Positions 34,101-35,436 of a DNA stretch of 35,436 nucleotides are shown piece after piece; position 1 is the first letter of the stretch, and every line of letters begins with the position of its first letter. The stretch is from positions 1 to 35,436 of the forward strand of contig NZ_JABMKZ010000058.1 in NCBI RefSeq assembly GCF_013204855.1, given 5' to 3'. Under the pieces are notes generated by a model. The model was not told the DNA's origin, searched no databases, and worked only from the letters and a program-made list of their open reading frames with translations. The position numbers and the translations under genes were made by a program. Source of the DNA: Paenibacillus alba (GTDB lineage: Bacteria > Bacillota > Bacilli > Paenibacillales > NBRC-103111).

Positions 34101-35436
34101 GAGTAAGCCTATCGCTGTACCCTGAGCAAGAGGGGGGAATTCGCTTTGAAGTGAATCAGGAATCCGATAACCAAACGAATCAAGTGCTGGCTCAAGGCCA
34201 AGCGATCCTCATGGAGGATCACCTAAGTCCAGCGATGGACATGGAGGAAATAAAAAAGGAGTGCTCGAAGCAGAAAGTTGTTTCTGCGGACGAGTATTAT
34301 AAGGCATTCAAAGAGATTGGAATCGAATATGGCCCTTCCTTCCAAGGAATAACGACAGTATGGCTAGGAAATAACATGGCTTTGGCGGAACTGAAATTAC
34401 CAGTTAACGATTCGAGCGTCACCAATGCTTATTATTTGCACCCTAGCATGTTGGACGCGGCATTCCAAACCTTATTCAGCATGATCAACAGTTCGGGGAC
34501 TCCGAAGCCTTCAGTCCCATTTCTGTTGCAGAATATAAGGATTTTCCGGGAAACCGCTTCTATGAAATGGGCATACATTCGATATAGTGAGGGCAGCTCT
34601 GAAGAAGATAAAATGAGGAAATTTGATATCGACCTATTGGATGATGAAGGAAATGTCGGTGTACAAATAAGAGGGATTTCCACCAGGGAGCTGGAGGATA
34701 GAATTAAGAAGGAAGAACTGCAGCAGAGTTCAGAAACGCTATTGCTCCAGCCTGTTTGGATAGAGCATAACGTTACGGAGCATGAAGAGAATATTATTTA
34801 TGACCGGCAAATTGTTCTATTAAGCCAAGAACTGGAAAGTGTGGTGGGGGATATGCAAGCCGAAATCCCCCACGCAGACTGTCGTGTATTAAAAGCCAGT
34901 TCAATAAATGTTGAAGAGCGGTTTACTGCATATGCGGAGGAAACCTTCGAAATTATAAAATCGATAGCCCGGGAAAACAGCCGGGAAAAGATACTGCTGC
35001 AGTTTGTGTTTAGTAATGCGGAGAAACTTGCTGCAGGTTTATCGGGACTGTTGAAAACGGCGCAATTGGAGAATCCGAGCTTAACAGCCCAATTAATCGA
35101 AGTGGATCGTAAGGAGAGCATGACAGAGGTAGTAAAAGAAAATCGGAATAGCGTAGAAAATCAGGTGCGCTATCAAGATGGTATCCGTTATGTATCCCGC
35201 TTAAACGAAATCAGTGCAGAGGAGGATCAAGGAGCGATACCGTGGAAAGACAACGGTGTGTACGTCATAACCGGCGGAACAGGTGGACTTGGATTAATAT
35301 TTGCGAAAGAGATCGCTCGTAAGGTGAAAAAACCCGTATTGATATTAAGCAGTCGAACCCCGAATAAAGCAAGTGTTCGAGAAAGAATCAAGGAATTAGA
35401 GGAAAACGGAGCAAAGGTGGTATTGAAAGAAACGGA
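29954..35436 (+). CDS. Trans-AT polyketide synthase 2 (partial, runs off the window)
   Basis: Open to the window end (1,827 codons seen). ATG 29954 has GGGGAG 6 bp upstream and overlaps the end of PKS 1. Domains with residues: DH (1-280; His19 in HTVYGNSVLP, Asp191 in SPTLLDGAAM), ACP (Ser337 in SGLESQQL), DH-like/EI domain (about 395-680; His417, Asn587), and KS5 (about 696-1130; Cys869 in DTMCSSSM, His1004 in EAHGTGT, KSNIGH). These are followed by DH (about 1300-1580; His1331 in HRINGQKVLP, Asp1501 in HPSMLDAAFQ, YGPSFQG) and a KR cut by the window (ITGGTGGLG near residue 1772). No AT domain is present. Beginning with a DH is only sensible if it completes the KS0 that ends the previous protein. 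Confidence 0.93.
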   Translation, partial: MEKIINLSFTKEHPIIGNHTVYGNSVLPGLAYIDLLYQLAREVIGIEYYTHSLNHLTIYNPMLIDEKSSVHLKVVFKQSNHHWKVKITGVENGLEANEGILKTYIKAEFHPKHVSVEGQKDLFHLKNNTNKVVDLNEVYNSAQKKGLVHQGIIKARGKVYITDQNCLVEVKMDDEFLVEAEGFIFSPTLLDGAAMAWGEIESRIGSNDNTDLFLPLYFESFSCSKALKTNCYAIIEHSSLSQANDILTMDMELYNSKGIKVGTLKKMTAKKVRDINHFTTDSDVENHTPDFGFNEIANDETEIGCEGIIRKVLSKYMDELAYQIELDAGFFESGLESQQLLRLVNDLEDTLQLSLSPTLLFEYSNLKELVGYLDNLLDCRVLEMMQKKDEEEPISAKPRSIMNQYMFYGNERFLHDHLVYGQPALMGVTHPCLAIESLLAQSEISWPLELRNIIFQGGPVTLEDNETATVKVEFEEKNNRATFKTHFFVDNPANLKTCCSGEYIGAINESVERLNIKGLIEQSKPLNNDAVIRWYEAFNNFKIGPMLEVIKSAYQYDKLTTISHACLEWKEKKGDQVDFSFDPLLLNACFLMNNDLKFETKDSIYVPFTIEKIKIYNKLSNNVYIIKKSRFEKPDFHSFDALITNQDGVILAEIINASLKEATNPQKLENASFPLSSLQIKREKMEVEQGAEMPLDIAIVGVSGRYPMAYDIEDFWLKLASGKNCISEIPKERWNWEGLFTSDLSEVGRIHSKWGGFIEDVDRFDSRFFNISQREAELMDPQERLYLEHCWMALEDAGYTKEMLGSDSAIRSQVGVYVGVMHHEYPLLAAESTIDGNRIGIGGAASSIATRVSYFFDFSGPSMVVDTMCSSSMSAVYLACQALKGKQIDAALIGGVNLSLHPSKYLMLSQRHFISPKGRCASFGEDGDGYIPGEGVGVLFLKRLEDAIRDKDHIYAVIKGAAINHGGRSGGYTVPNIKSQSDVISKAIVESQIDPKSITYIEAHGTGTKLGDPIEIQGLKNAFEEFTDQKQYCWIGSVKSNIGHCEAAAGVAGITKVLNQMRYGKIAPTLHSRVVNPEINLADTPFMLNHELRNWERPVIEGEVQPRRAGISSFGAGGTNTHLIIEEYMKHVPEQPNSSVQMKPVIIVLSAKSKWSLKKNAEKLVDAIHRDKFSNLDLVDMAYTLQIGRNAMKYRLAIIVESLEKLKEKLQSFINGHQEIPDLFIGKIERMIDKELTINYLIDSYDKICEYWVSGNNVKWENLYNGLTPNRISLPTYSFERVLCWIPNESNTSSTIQPTIIHPLLNSNNLNFMEQRFTSALTGQEFFLLDHRINGQKVLPGAVYIEMVRAAVAYSTCITGNQRIELKKIIWKHPLVVNDQPERVSLSLYPEQEGGIRFEVNQESDNQTNQVLAQGQAILMEDHLSPAMDMEEIKKECSKQKVVSADEYYKAFKEIGIEYGPSFQGITTVWLGNNMALAELKLPVNDSSVTNAYYLHPSMLDAAFQTLFSMINSSGTPKPSVPFLLQNIRIFRETASMKWAYIRYSEGSSEEDKMRKFDIDLLDDEGNVGVQIRGISTRELEDRIKKEELQQSSETLLLQPVWIEHNVTEHEENIIYDRQIVLLSQELESVVGDMQAEIPHADCRVLKASSINVEERFTAYAEETFEIIKSIARENSREKILLQFVFSNAEKLAAGLSGLLKTAQLENPSLTAQLIEVDRKESMTEVVKENRNSVENQVRYQDGIRYVSRLNEISAEEDQGAIPWKDNGVYVITGGTGGLGLIFAKEIARKVKKPVLILSSRTPNKASVRERIKELEENGAKVVLKET
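31140..32000 (+). other. PKS 2: enoyl-isomerase-like DH* domain
   Basis: A second DH-fold domain: HLVYGQPALMG keeps His417 and Gly421 of HxxxGxxxxP but has Met426 in place of Pro. The usual HPxLLDAxxQ block reads DPLLLNACF, with Asn587 replacing the catalytic Asp. These two changes mark the double-bond-shifting (EI) domains of trans-AT PKSs. A degenerate or pyran-forming DH variant cannot be excluded. Confidence 0.7.
32039..35436 (+). other. PKS 2 module: KS5-DH-KR (incomplete)
   Basis: KS5 is intact by its Cys/His/His motifs, the DH has both catalytic residues, and the KR NADPH-binding site ITGGTGGLG is complete just before the window ends. The catalytic Tyr and the ACP lie outside the window. 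Predicted output is an alpha,beta-alkene. Confidence 0.8.

Noticed and set aside
1..35436. CRISPR arrays, tRNA or rRNA genes
   Set aside because: No regularly spaced identical repeats of CRISPR type and no tRNA or rRNA-like sequence were noticed in either strand; the 30-bp repeats at 2531-2630 lack unique spacers between identical repeats.
15949..35436. Integrated AT domains or NRPS modules in the PKS proteins
   Set aside because: No GHSxG acyltransferase or adenylation/condensation motifs occur between the KS linkers and the processing domains; the only AT is the discrete one at 11784.

Overview
The window looks like an AT-rich Bacillota (Bacillales) chromosome carrying the start of a trans-acyltransferase polyketide synthase (trans-AT PKS) cluster. 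Support for this is strong AGGAGG-type ribosome binding sites, GTG/TTG starts, Bacillota-type ISL3 and large serine recombinase remnants, and a NusG paralogue of the LoaP type. A Paenibacillus-like host is my inference from the style of the mobile-element remnants, not something the sequence proves.

Layout. Positions 1-5250 are a mosaic of decayed or orphan genes: an amidohydrolase remnant with a stop in frame, a ketopantoate reductase lacking its N-terminus that abuts a TetR regulator, two unrecognised proteins preceded by 30-bp periodic repeats, and a serine recombinase remnant. An isolated plsX gene (phosphate acyltransferase) lies on the minus strand at 5507-6475. Positions 6729-8001 hold a dead ISL3-type transposase gene. 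A loaP-like antiterminator gene (8448-9017, minus) follows, then a frameshifted DDE transposase (9185-10340, minus).

The PKS operon runs rightward from a near-consensus sigma-A promoter at 10626-10654. Its roughly 200-nt leader contains a mismatched RNA hairpin followed by a strong intrinsic terminator. The genes then follow in order: Sfp-type phosphopantetheinyl transferase, a second intrinsic terminator, a fused trans-AT/enoyl reductase, an alpha/beta hydrolase, a SAM methyltransferase, a giant PKS of about 4,670 residues, and a second PKS cut by the window end. The two terminators plus a nearby divergent loaP-like gene make the classic arrangement for processive antitermination of a long biosynthetic operon.

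How the genes work together. The PPTase activates the carrier proteins. The discrete AT loads malonyl units onto modules that have no AT domain of their own, and the PfaD-type ER can act in trans. PKS 1 reads ACP-ACP | KS-cMT-ACP | KS-DH-KR-ACP(dead)-ACP | KS-KR-ACP | KS0. PKS 2 reads DH-ACP-EI-like | KS-DH-KR... The KS0/DH pair is a non-elongating dehydrating module split between the two proteins. The EI-like domain suggests an alpha,beta to beta,gamma double-bond shift. The product is therefore predicted to be a partly methylated, polyene-like polyketide; I cannot name it. The orphan plsX is a candidate duplicated target (self-resistance) gene, which is a hypothesis only.
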